Shown: in pieces, positions 1-8,018 of the stretch
How positions within the stretch are numbered: the first letter of the stretch is position 1
Layout of the letters: each line of letters begins with the position of its first letter
Assembly: GCF_019720915.1 (NCBI RefSeq)
Contig: NZ_JAHKSI010000001.1
Span: 3,038,001 to 3,102,000 of the forward strand
Origin: Alkalihalobacillus sp. TS-13
GTDB lineage: Bacteria; Bacillota; Bacilli; Bacillales; Fictibacillaceae
Length of the DNA: 64,000 nucleotides
Direction: 5' to 3'
Made by a program: the position numbers and the translations under genes
The notes under the pieces: model-generated
Told to the model about the DNA's origin: nothing
Seen by the model: only the letters and a program-made list of their open reading frames with translations
Databases searched by the model: none

Positions 1-404
1 TCATTGTCCACTGTCTTCGGAAGCCCAATCACTTGTAAGCCATAACCCATATCTTCAGCGGCTTTCTCAACTTTGTACAATGCCTCCATCGTGCCATTGC
101 CTCCGATGAAAACAAGAATTTCAATCGAATGTCGACGAAGGTTCCCTACAGCTTTTTCTATATTTTCATCAGTGAACGGATACCTCCCTGAACCAAGGCA
201 CGCTCCAGGAACATTTTGATGTCTTAAGACCCAATTCGTATTTTCCTCGTTTCCTTCCATTAAATCGTCACGAACGAGCCCTTCATATCCATTTCGAATG
301 AAAAACAAGGAAAAATCAGATCTCATTTCTTTTACAAAACCGGCAAGCGTCGAATTTATAACGGTTGTAGGTCCGCCGGCTTGCCCTATGGCAATCTTCT
401 TCAT
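1..404 (-). CDS. Phosphofructokinase-family sugar kinase, 3' part cut by window edge
   Basis: Partial gene starting with ATG at 404, 14 bases after the isomerase stop, with a GGGAG ribosome binding site. The visible 134 residues begin MKKIAIGQAGGPTTVIN, as in the PfkA family, and contain GGNGT and GLPKTVDN, the counterparts of the phosphoryl-donor loop and catalytic loop. A glycine at the donor-selecting position (GGNGT, not GGDDT) combined with lysine in PKT is a mixed pattern; the glycine favours ATP over pyrophosphate. Inside a sulfoquinovose operon the likely substrate is 6-deoxy-6-sulfofructose rather than fructose 6-phosphate, which would make the pathway a sulfo-EMP variant. The family call is firm; the substrate is inferred from context, and the aldolase that should follow is outside the window. 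Confidence 0.8.
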   Translation of the reverse strand, partial: MKKIAIGQAGGPTTVINSTLAGFVKEMRSDFSLFFIRNGYEGLVRDDLMEGNEENTNWVLRHQNVPGACLGSGRYPFTDENIEKAVGNLRRHSIEILVFIGGNGTMEALYKVEKAAEDMGYGLQVIGLPKTVDN

Positions 405-418
405 GATTCCGACTCCCT

Positions 419-1765
419 TCAATCCCTCGTAAAGACAATAGTCTCTAATCCCAGCTGCCGGCCGAGCTCGACTAACTCTTCTGCAACATCGTCATATACG
501 AGCGCATAATGAGGTTCAAAACCTTCTTCCATAATCTGATATAGCGTTTTGTTTACATCTGTTTCAAGCTGAACTTCCACGGAAGTACCGTTAAACCGTT
601 GAGGTGTATCAAGTGCATTGCCGCGCATGACAAGCAACCGATATCCTTCTGGCGTGTAACCGACACGGAATAGCGTAACACGCCCAGGTTTTAAGCCGAA
701 TTCCATTGTAAAGCCCAATTTACGGTTCGGGTGAACGCCGGATTGTGCCCCCTGGGACGGATGGGCTAAGGAATAGGCACCCGCACCGCAGTGCCAGAAT
801 ACAACTGAGTTGCTGGCTTCATTCAAATGAACCATATCTCCTAAGTAAGGAGCACTCCCATCTGTCAGCTGCTGTAATATGAACATGGAGATGGAACCAT
901 GAATATCAGACTCACATGACGATACGACTCCATCTTCAGTGAATTGTGAAAGTGTTGAACATGCAGCTGCCCCTAATTCATTAAAGAAGTCTGGCCAGCA
1001 CCGAATCGCAATTGCCGATATATGTTCTTCTTCAATCTTTTCTTTTACATAAGTTGAAAACTGTGCAAAACGCTCTACCGTTTCATCATTTCTGTTCAAT
1101 CCGATCACTTGTCGTTCTGCGCGATCGATCGCACCTTCCCATTTTTTTCGGGGAAGCTTGACACATTCTTCAAAAGCCTGCTGAAGATCAAAGCGAGAGA
1201 CCGTGACTCCCATTTGTTGATGTAATTTATCTTCATCCGTTCCTGAGAAAAAGAACCCTGGGGGATGTTCTCCGACGACTCCGATCTTTAATTGTTTAAG
1301 TTCTCCTATTAATCGATGTACCTGTAGTTGTTTTTTCATTTTCTGTTGAACATGTGCTTCATCGGCATTTCCAAATACGAATGAGTAAGGATGATTCATA
1401 CATCGGAGCACATGACTCGTACTATTACCTCCTGTAAGGGAGTTTAGCCGAAGTCTTCCGCCTATGCTCGGTTCACGTACAGACCAGACTACAACGGGGG
1501 CTTTAACGTTTTCAATTAGAGTTTGGACAAATTCGCCATCTGCGAATGTCACACTTTGATAAATCGTTGTAACAATTTCATTTCTATCATCTATATCTGC
1601 TAAAAATCCATCCAGCTCTTCAGGAGAAGTAATGATTTCCCCCGGCTCGATTAATTCATCAGCGATTTGTTCCAAAAATTCCACACTGTTGTTCCGCTGT
1701 TCTTCACCAGCTTTCAAATCGAAAGTCTTCCTGCCGATTGGTATATAAAGCACCTTATTTGACAA
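419..1765 (-). CDS. L-fucose/L-arabinose isomerase-like protein, probable sulfoquinovose isomerase
   Basis: A 448-residue protein with the layout of the L-fucose isomerase family: N-terminal Rossmann-like half, then a C-terminal half with ESDIHG (about residue 285) and a late FGLKPGRVTLFR segment. Metal ligands of this family include Glu/Asp in such motifs. In Gram-positive sulfoquinovose clusters this family supplies the isomerase that converts sulfoquinovose to 6-deoxy-6-sulfofructose, and its place between a YihQ-type sulfoquinovosidase and a sugar kinase fits that role. The start is TTG at 1765: an in-frame TGA lies six bases upstream, so no earlier start is possible, and a GGAGAAGGG site lies about 12 bases ahead. 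Substrate is inferred from neighbours; a fucose or arabinose isomerase is the alternative. Confidence 0.72.
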   Translation of the reverse strand: MSNKVLYIPIGRKTFDLKAGEEQRNNSVEFLEQIADELIEPGEIITSPEELDGFLADIDDRNEIVTTIYQSVTFADGEFVQTLIENVKAPVVVWSVREPSIGGRLRLNSLTGGNSTSHVLRCMNHPYSFVFGNADEAHVQQKMKKQLQVHRLIGELKQLKIGVVGEHPPGFFFSGTDEDKLHQQMGVTVSRFDLQQAFEECVKLPRKKWEGAIDRAERQVIGLNRNDETVERFAQFSTYVKEKIEEEHISAIAIRCWPDFFNELGAAACSTLSQFTEDGVVSSCESDIHGSISMFILQQLTDGSAPYLGDMVHLNEASNSVVFWHCGAGAYSLAHPSQGAQSGVHPNRKLGFTMEFGLKPGRVTLFRVGYTPEGYRLLVMRGNALDTPQRFNGTSVEVQLETDVNKTLYQIMEEGFEPHYALVYDDVAEELVELGRQLGLETIVFTRD

Positions 1766-1849
1766 CGTTGGTCACAACCCTTCTCCGCGGTGTTATTTCT
1801 ACTATAATCATATCATAGATAATGACCTTTTAAAATAGGTAGTTATGTT

Positions 1850-3901
1850 TTATCTTTCAACACTTTCATTAGCGACTTTATCGAACAATTCTCTATAAGG
1901 TGATTGTTTCTTGTAAAAGACAGGCGGTTGTCCGATTGAAGCATCTACCTCGATGTCACCTCCGTGATATTCTTTTCCACTCCAGAAATGGACCCATTCA
2001 TCCTCAGGAAGGTACACGTTCCAGGAGGATCTTCCTTCCTCATATACTGGAGCGACAAGAAGGTCTGCCCCTAACATATACTGATACTGAATGTCGTATG
2101 ATCTAGAATCTTCTTCATACTCCATGAATAATGGTCTTTGGACAGGGATCCCTTCCTCAGCATTTTGTTTCACAAGACCCTTCATATAGGGGACTAATGA
2201 TACATAAACATTTGTCATTTTCACAAAATGCTCTAGTGTTTCATCATCTCCATCGTATTGAAAACAATCATCTGGACGGTTCCCTTCATGGGTCCTCATG
2301 ACCGGTGTGAACGCAGCCATTTCCACCCAACGAAGCAATAGCTCCTTGGATCGTTTGTTGCCATGTAGACTGGTGTAACCACCTATGTCACTATGATGGA
2401 TCCCACAACCTGTCATACCCGCTGATAATGCTGCAGGGATCACAGAAGCCAATCCATCATCCAGGCTCCAGTCGACACTTTGATCACCTGCCCAGAGCAA
2501 TGGACAAGTTGCCTGAGTTCCGGTATATCCTGCACGCATAAAGTAAACGATATCTCCCCATCTTCCCGCTTCCTTTAAAGCATCATGATTCACCTTTGCC
2601 CATAAAGCAGGCCAAGCATTATGCATGATCGTTGCAGGTTTTCCGTTGGAAAGTTTGATGTCAGTAGGCAAGTATTCACCGAAATCAGCCATCCAGCCGT
2701 CCAGGCCAAAATCAATCAAGTTTTCCTTGATTACAGACTTATACCATTCATAAGCTTTTTCATTCGTAAAATCAACGACCCCACAATAAAATTCACCAAA
2801 ATCGACAAGGTAATCTCCACCGTCTTCAGCTAGCGCCAGGAACCCTTTTTGCTTAGCTTCTTCATATAAATGGCCTTCCTTCACAACATATGGGTTGATA
2901 TAGCCCAAAAAGCGAATGCCCCGCTCTTTCCATTCATGGATCTTTTTATCGAGATTCGGATATTCTTCCGGATGCCATTGCCAATTCCATCTCAAACGTT
3001 TACCGAAAGAAGTCACCCTTTTCCCTTGCCAATCCTGGCACCAAACCGCTCCTACTTTCAACCCTTTTTGAAAGGCACGTTCAAGCTTTTCTTCCACGAC
3101 ATCTGTACCACCTTGAATGCCTAGCCATATGCCGTTGTATGACCAATCCGGCAGTTCAGGTTGTCGCCCTAATCGTGCTGTCATACGTGTCACAAGCTTT
3201 TTATAAGTAGATGCTCGTTCAAAAAGGATATGGGATGGGATTTCCCATATTTGTAATTCATGAAAATCGTCATGCCGGAAATCAAAATCTGCGTACGCTG
3301 TCGTTTCAACATGGCAGAAATACTTTTTTGTAGAGATGAACGTCGGTTGAGGGAAATTGGTATTGTAATAGTCCCCTCCGGCTTGATCTTTTACATCAGC
3401 CTGCCATGTCGTATAGGTTTTCTTATTCCTTCCGACACCCGGCTCAGACGTCCAGAGCGGGAAGTTTTTCCCTCGCATATTAAAATGAGATAATTGTTCT
3501 CCACACCCGTAAACTTTCTCCTCTTTATCCGCATGGACTCTTATCCAAAAACGATTAAGAGATTTGTCCTTCAAATCAAAGTCTACTTTAAGAGCATCGT
3601 CATCTTGAGTCAGATGAATAGACAATATGTGTTTGTCACCGTAGGAACGACGGAACAAAATTTCATATCCATCTTCGTGTTTTGTAACTGTCGCATCTCC
3701 TAGCGGAACACGTTCAACAAGGTAATCTTGAATCTTGAAGTTACCCCGATACATGTCAATTGTTTCTTCACCACGACCAACAAAGATAAACGGTCGGTTT
3801 ACAAGATGTTCGAAAATCAAGCAACCATCAAGTCGCACTTCAAATCCATCGTTTTCTTTTTCAATTACGTTAAAAGATGTCTCTGATGTATTCACTGCCA
3901 T
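1850..3901 (-). CDS. yihQ: Sulfoquinovosidase, GH31 (YihQ type)
   Basis: A 683-residue GH31 enzyme, the usual length for YihQ (about 678). It hydrolyses alpha-sulfoquinovosides such as sulfoquinovosyl glycerol to free sulfoquinovose. The catalytic nucleophile lies in DGWMADFGEYLP (about residue 405) and the acid/base in LLWAGDQSVDWS (about 470). The sulfonate-binding elements of E. coli YihQ are kept: the glutamine in VWCQDWQGKR and the Arg and Trp in FGKRLRWNW. Ordinary alpha-glucosidases lack these, so the assignment is strong. No signal peptide is present, so it acts in the cytosol after uptake by the adjacent symporter (26 bases upstream in the operon). A purine-rich GGGAGAGGG precedes ATG 3901. 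Confidence 0.93.
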   Translation of the reverse strand: MAVNTSETSFNVIEKENDGFEVRLDGCLIFEHLVNRPFIFVGRGEETIDMYRGNFKIQDYLVERVPLGDATVTKHEDGYEILFRRSYGDKHILSIHLTQDDDALKVDFDLKDKSLNRFWIRVHADKEEKVYGCGEQLSHFNMRGKNFPLWTSEPGVGRNKKTYTTWQADVKDQAGGDYYNTNFPQPTFISTKKYFCHVETTAYADFDFRHDDFHELQIWEIPSHILFERASTYKKLVTRMTARLGRQPELPDWSYNGIWLGIQGGTDVVEEKLERAFQKGLKVGAVWCQDWQGKRVTSFGKRLRWNWQWHPEEYPNLDKKIHEWKERGIRFLGYINPYVVKEGHLYEEAKQKGFLALAEDGGDYLVDFGEFYCGVVDFTNEKAYEWYKSVIKENLIDFGLDGWMADFGEYLPTDIKLSNGKPATIMHNAWPALWAKVNHDALKEAGRWGDIVYFMRAGYTGTQATCPLLWAGDQSVDWSLDDGLASVIPAALSAGMTGCGIHHSDIGGYTSLHGNKRSKELLLRWVEMAAFTPVMRTHEGNRPDDCFQYDGDDETLEHFVKMTNVYVSLVPYMKGLVKQNAEEGIPVQRPLFMEYEEDSRSYDIQYQYMLGADLLVAPVYEEGRSSWNVYLPEDEWVHFWSGKEYHGGDIEVDASIGQPPVFYKKQSPYRELFDKVANESVER

Positions 3902-3927
3902 AACGTTTCCCTCTCCCTTCTTGATGG

Positions 3928-5697
3928 TTAAGCTGTTTTATTGTTCGTAATTCGAACAGCTTCTTCATGTTTCTTTTTAAGATATCCAGCATATTTCTTA
4001 TTCCAGCTCTTCAAGGCGAACGAATAACAGATTACAGTGATTATTAACAGAACGGCAACTGAAGGAAAGAACCAATTCGATACGATGCCTTCAGTGTAAG
4101 CAACACCAATTGGTGAGAATAATAGATACATACCGACGACTAAACTGATCAGAACAACCGTAACTGGCATCGTGTACTTCCAAGGAACCATATCCACTTT
4201 TGAGTTTGCTTTAAACGTAAACGGCTGTGGAAGTGGACGAATTTTGCCAAAAACCATCATAATCGCTACCTCAATGATAAACAGAATCGCTGAGATATGG
4301 ATGAAGTTCATCGTGATCTCAATTCCAAAGAACTGAGTCAATCCCCAAACAAGCATATAATACGTGATGACATGAAAAATGATCGCAACTTTAGCACCAA
4401 TTGAAGGGATACGTTTGGAAACGATACCGACTAACACAATAGCAATGATCGGGATGTTGAAAAATCCAGTAAATTGACGGATCAGATCCCAGAGACCTTG
4501 AGGTGCATTCATGAGCATAGGAGCAATAAAGAAAGAAACTAATGCAAGTATACTCCCGAAGTATTTACTGATCGTGATGACTTGCTTATCTGTTGCGTTT
4601 TTATTGACTCCTGCTTTATAAATGTCTAAAGCGAACATTGTGGCGGCACTGTTTAAAAGAGAGTTGAAACTAGAGAAAACCGCCCCCAGTAAAACAGCAA
4701 GGAACAATCCTGACATAAACGTCGGCAATAGATTCGATACGATTGCAGGATAAGCTAAATCGATCGGATTCAACTTGTCTCCGTATAAATGGAACGCAAT
4801 GACACCCGGAATCATCATTAAGAATGGGACAGCAAGTTTATAGAATCCTGAGTAAAGAACACCTTTCTGCCCTTCAGCAAGGCTTTTTGCTCCTAAAGTA
4901 CGCTGAATCACATATTGATTGGTTCCCCAATAGAACATATTCATGAAAATCATACCAGTAAAGATTGCACTAAAAGGGACGGAATCTGTCGAGGATCCTA
5001 CAGCATTCAGCTTTTCTGCGTGCTGCGTAGTAATTGTCTTCATTCCTTCCAGCATATCGCCATTACCAAGCGCGATAAATCCTAATATCGGAACAATGAG
5101 CCCGATTACCATCAAACCAATCCCATTTAATGTATCCGATATCGCAACCGCTTTCAATCCTCCGAAAATTGCATATATGGCGCCAATAATCCCAATCACC
5201 CAAATGGTGACCCAAACAGATTGTTCGAAAGAAATACCCAAAAGCTCCGGGACATCAAATAGTTTTAGTACAGCAAGAGCTCCTGAATACAAGACAGAAG
5301 GAATCGTTACAAATACATAACCTAACATAAATAAAATAACCGTGTAACGTCTTACCCCCTCATCATAACGAGTACTTAGAAAATGAGGAAGTGTCGAGAA
5401 AGCACCGCCAAGGTACCTTGGCAATAGAATCAACGCCATGATTACAATTGCAAAAGCTGCAGTGACTTCCCAGGCCATGTTGGACAAGTTGGACCGATAT
5501 GCTTGTCCATTCAATCCTATCAGCTGTTCCGCCGAAAGATTAGTCAGTAAAAGTGAGCCTGCGATGAACCCACCCGTCAACCCACGTCCGGCAAGAAAGT
5601 ATCCATCTGAATCATTGACCGATCCCTTCGATTTTTGGTACGATATCCAACCTACCAATGCCATGAACAGCACACAAGACAATAACGTAAACCACAT
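3928..5697 (-). CDS. Sodium:solute symporter (SSS/SLC5 family), probable sulfoquinovose or sulfoquinovoside importer
   Basis: A 589-residue polytopic membrane protein with about 13-14 hydrophobic segments, the SSS family size. The N-terminal stretch SDGYFLAGRGLTGG and NLSAEQLIGLNG, followed by GGLKAVAISDTLNG and NSAATMFALDIYK, are family signatures, including likely sodium-site positions. It lies between the DUF4867 gene and yihQ with short gaps of 38 and 26 bases, and has a GGAGG site ahead of ATG 5697, so it should be co-transcribed. Context points to import of sulfoquinovose, its glycerol glycoside or a related sulfosugar. Which of these it carries cannot be told from the sequence. Confidence 0.85.
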   Translation of the reverse strand: MWFTLLSCVLFMALVGWISYQKSKGSVNDSDGYFLAGRGLTGGFIAGSLLLTNLSAEQLIGLNGQAYRSNLSNMAWEVTAAFAIVIMALILLPRYLGGAFSTLPHFLSTRYDEGVRRYTVILFMLGYVFVTIPSVLYSGALAVLKLFDVPELLGISFEQSVWVTIWVIGIIGAIYAIFGGLKAVAISDTLNGIGLMVIGLIVPILGFIALGNGDMLEGMKTITTQHAEKLNAVGSSTDSVPFSAIFTGMIFMNMFYWGTNQYVIQRTLGAKSLAEGQKGVLYSGFYKLAVPFLMMIPGVIAFHLYGDKLNPIDLAYPAIVSNLLPTFMSGLFLAVLLGAVFSSFNSLLNSAATMFALDIYKAGVNKNATDKQVITISKYFGSILALVSFFIAPMLMNAPQGLWDLIRQFTGFFNIPIIAIVLVGIVSKRIPSIGAKVAIIFHVITYYMLVWGLTQFFGIEITMNFIHISAILFIIEVAIMMVFGKIRPLPQPFTFKANSKVDMVPWKYTMPVTVVLISLVVGMYLLFSPIGVAYTEGIVSNWFFPSVAVLLIITVICYSFALKSWNKKYAGYLKKKHEEAVRITNNKTA

Positions 5698-5735
5698 ATT
5701 CGTTATTCCTCCTTTTTTTATTATAACGTTTATGG

Positions 5736-6398
5736 TTATTCTGGATAAATTAACGAAACATTAGGACCTTTTATTCCTACATGTGCTCCGCTCGATACAA
5801 AACGCTCTGTATCGGGATGGGTAATCAACCATTTGTTACGCATGAATAATAAAGGATCTTTTCCTTGTTCTTCCTCTGAAAGCGGTGTATTGGTACCGCG
5901 TGGTAAGACGACAGCACATTTGAATCCCTCAGTTGTCACCTTACATGGAGCAAGATGAAGGGTCGTTTGATACAACTCGACAGCCATTCCTCTCGGAACA
6001 AAAAATCCTGTAACATCCTCTACGGGAAATGACCCGTCAACCAGATCGTTTAAATGCCCGACAAGAAGGACGAAATCCGTAATGGAAACATTAATTTCAC
6101 TACCTTTGTGGTATTCAAGAGCATTCAGGCATGAGTTATTACCATTACAATAGCCGATTTGAATCTCCATTCCCCCGTAGTAGGTCGTTTCAAGTAATGG
6201 CTTTAAGTCTCCCTCTTCCCAAGATGGTACTGAAGGAACATATACATTACCTGTTCTAGGAATTTCGTTTTCTTCCATAAGTTGTTCCATTTTCAATACT
6301 GGGAAATCTTCTATCACTCTTCCATACTGTAAAAAGGAAAGATCCCTCACATCAGCGAGATTAAGGGAAGAGTTAAGCGTTTTCAAAACATTTAGCAT
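5736..6398 (-). CDS. DUF4867 family protein, first gene of the sulfoquinovose operon
   Basis: A soluble protein of about 220 residues without signal peptide, matching the DUF4867 family, which has a cupin-like feel (VPRGMAVELYQTTLHLAPC near residue 145). No enzymatic function is established to my knowledge, but such genes recur beside sulfosugar and other sugar operons in Firmicutes. I place the start at ATG 6398 rather than 6410, because a GGAGG lies between the two ATGs, five bases ahead of the second; that leaves MLNVLKTLNS as the N terminus. It is the promoter-proximal gene, which suggests an early role such as sugar mutarotation or isomer handling. That role is only an inference. Confidence 0.7.
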   Translation of the reverse strand: MLNVLKTLNSSLNLADVRDLSFLQYGRVIEDFPVLKMEQLMEENEIPRTGNVYVPSVPSWEEGDLKPLLETTYYGGMEIQIGYCNGNNSCLNALEYHKGSEINVSITDFVLLVGHLNDLVDGSFPVEDVTGFFVPRGMAVELYQTTLHLAPCKVTTEGFKCAVVLPRGTNTPLSEEEQGKDPLLFMRNKWLITHPDTERFVSSGAHVGIKGPNVSLIYPE

Positions 6399-6473
6399 AC
6401 TGTCCTCCATTTGGTATAGCTAGATTTTAGATTTCATTATTACCTTTAAAAATTCATAGTAACCTTTTGTGAT

Positions 6474-6502
6474 ATTATATTGTAAGTGCTTTCAGTAATC
6501 AA
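6474..6502 (-). promoter_or_regulatory. Sigma-A promoter of the sulfoquinovose operon with embedded cre-like site
   Basis: Read on the minus strand, TTGATT (6502-6497) and TATAAT (6479-6474) are separated by exactly 17 bases. Between them lies TGAAAGCACTTACA (6494-6481), which fits the CcpA operator consensus TGWNANCGNTNWCA with one mismatch. CcpA binding here would block RNA polymerase, so glucose repression of the operon is expected. The promoter lies about 75 bases ahead of the DUF4867 start. Confidence 0.75.
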
Positions 6503-6880
6503 GGGGTTTTAGGAAAATTCTTAAAATTCCTATTTTTAGAGCGCTATTCGGGAGGTATTTGAAATCCCTTTGAATCCAATCCATGGTTAAACCTTTTTGT
6601 AGAGGATTCTATCCAGCGCGTTTGTTATGTAGTTTAATAGGTTCATAGCAATCAAAAACCTTAATGCTGAACAAACGTTACACTCAGGATATTTTTAAAA
6701 ATATTTAGGTATCTTGGGAATCTTTCAACCCTCCACTTAAAAATGATCCGAGGATTTGAAAAGATACCCGATAGCCTATACCAGACAAGAGTTAGAAGGT
6801 TAATACTCAAACTTTGGAAAATGAATATACTCCATAACAAAATAATAAAAGAACGAAACATTATGACCAAAAGGAGTATG
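6503..6880. other. Intergenic stretch without a recognisable gene
   Basis: About 380 bases upstream of the sulfoquinovose promoter and ahead of the dead ABC ATPase gene. It is AT-rich. Open frames here on both strands show no family features, and the minus-strand frame is opposite the start of the ATPase remnant. I see no regulator gene for the sulfoquinovose operon in this stretch. Confidence 0.5.
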
Positions 6881-7279
6881 ATGATTTTGATTGTAAATCT
6901 CGAAAATGTATCTTTGGTTAAGGATAAAAACTGGATCTTAAAGAACATAATTTGGACGATACATAAAGGGGAAAATTGGGTGCTTTTTGGTTTAAATGGC
7001 GCAGGAAAAACTGCACTTCTACTAAATGCCTATTATCCTACGGAGGGGAAAGTGACCGTTGTGGGTAAGGAATTTGGAAAAACACCTTTAGATGAAGAGC
7101 TTTCGAACGAAAATTGGACTTGTTTCTTCCTCGGAATTGCAACAAAAATTATGAGAAAGTAGAGCTTTTGCTTCAATTGGTCTTTATCAAACACCAACTG
7201 AACGATTAGAAAAAAAGCTGTCTTATTACTAGAGATAATGCGGTGTTTAGAGTTTGCTAATCGAAGATATAAGATATAA
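6881..7279 (+). pseudogene. Decayed ABC transporter ATP-binding protein (YlmA-like)
   Basis: Starts at ATG 6881 behind AAGGAGT with MILIVNLENVSLVKDKNW and a Walker A, GLNGAGKTALL, like the Bacillus YlmA family. Right after Walker A a few residues are missing, then YYPTEGKVTVVGKEFG follows. The frame then breaks: the stop at 7160-7162 is a frameshift product, and about 7169-7279 in another frame encodes FASIGLYQTPTERLEKKA and LLLEIMRCLEFANRR, the expected continuation. The signature motif, Walker B and the whole second half of the domain are absent. It is therefore a non-functional fragment. Confidence 0.8.
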
Positions 7280-7281
7280 AT

Positions 7282-7318
7282 AGGGAAGGCCTATCAGCTC
7301 CATTGTTAGGCCTTCCCT
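7282..7318. terminator. Bidirectional terminator hairpin
   Basis: A perfect 12-base inverted repeat, AGGGAAGGCCTA at 7282-7293 and its complement at 7307-7318, with a 13-base loop. It lies between the pseudogene (plus strand) and the convergent metI stop. The following T-tract is weak on both sides, so efficiency is uncertain. Confidence 0.65.
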
Positions 7319-7343
7319 TATTAGGCTTGTATCTTATTAATAT

Positions 7344-8018
7344 TTAATCCTTCTTCAACCGGGCTGCCAAGCGGTTTCCGCCTGATTGAAGTCCTTGGAC
7401 AAGAATGATAAGCAAAATAACGGTAATATACATGACGTCCACTTCATAACGAAGATGTCCATAGCGGTAGGCAAGGTCTCCAAGTCCGCCTCCACCAACT
7501 AACCCAGCCATAGCAGATGCTCCAATTAAACCAATGGTAGCAATGGTTAAGCCAAGAATAATGGATGAACGTGATTCTCTTACAAGCACGTGCCAAATAA
7601 TATGTCTTGTTTTTATTCCCATCGCCTCATAGGCCTCTAAAACTCCACGGTCTACCTCTAATAGAGCAGATTCCATTAATCTCGCAATATATGGAGCTGT
7701 AAATACAACCAATGGAACAATTACACCTTTAACCCCGATCGATGTCCCTACAATCATTTTTGTAAAAGGAAGTATGAAGAACAGTAAAATAATAAATGGC
7801 ACAGAACGTATTATATTGATGACAACGTTTAAAACTTGGTAAACATACTTGTTTGCTAAGGCTTTACCTGGTCGAGTTAGAACAAGCAGGATTCCTAACG
7901 GTAAACCAATTACGATTGAAAAGGCTAATGAAATTCCGACCATCTGGAACGTTTGGATGGTAGCTTCCCAAAGATCACTGCCCCAAAGATCAAGAAATTC
8001 GTCTATTCTTACTTTCAC
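7344..8018 (-). CDS. metI: Methionine ABC transporter permease MetI (MetP)
   Basis: A 224-residue inner-membrane protein with five to six hydrophobic segments and the EAA loop near residues 125-150 (ALLEVDRGVLEAYEAMGI), the contact for the MetN ATPase. The start is GTG 8018, overlapping the end of metN by 29 bases, behind GGAG. With metN and metQ it forms the high-affinity methionine importer MetNIQ. It is the last gene of the SAM-riboswitch operon, and the hairpin at 7282-7318 follows it. Confidence 0.92.
   Translation of the reverse strand: MKVRIDEFLDLWGSDLWEATIQTFQMVGISLAFSIVIGLPLGILLVLTRPGKALANKYVYQVLNVVINIIRSVPFIILLFFILPFTKMIVGTSIGVKGVIVPLVVFTAPYIARLMESALLEVDRGVLEAYEAMGIKTRHIIWHVLVRESRSSIILGLTIATIGLIGASAMAGLVGGGGLGDLAYRYGHLRYEVDVMYITVILLIILVQGLQSGGNRLAARLKKD

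Noticed and set aside
6661-6948. Open frame of 95 codons on the minus strand
   Set aside because: It lies opposite the start of the ABC ATPase remnant, has a hydrophobic composition typical of reversed AT-rich sequence and no good ribosome binding site.
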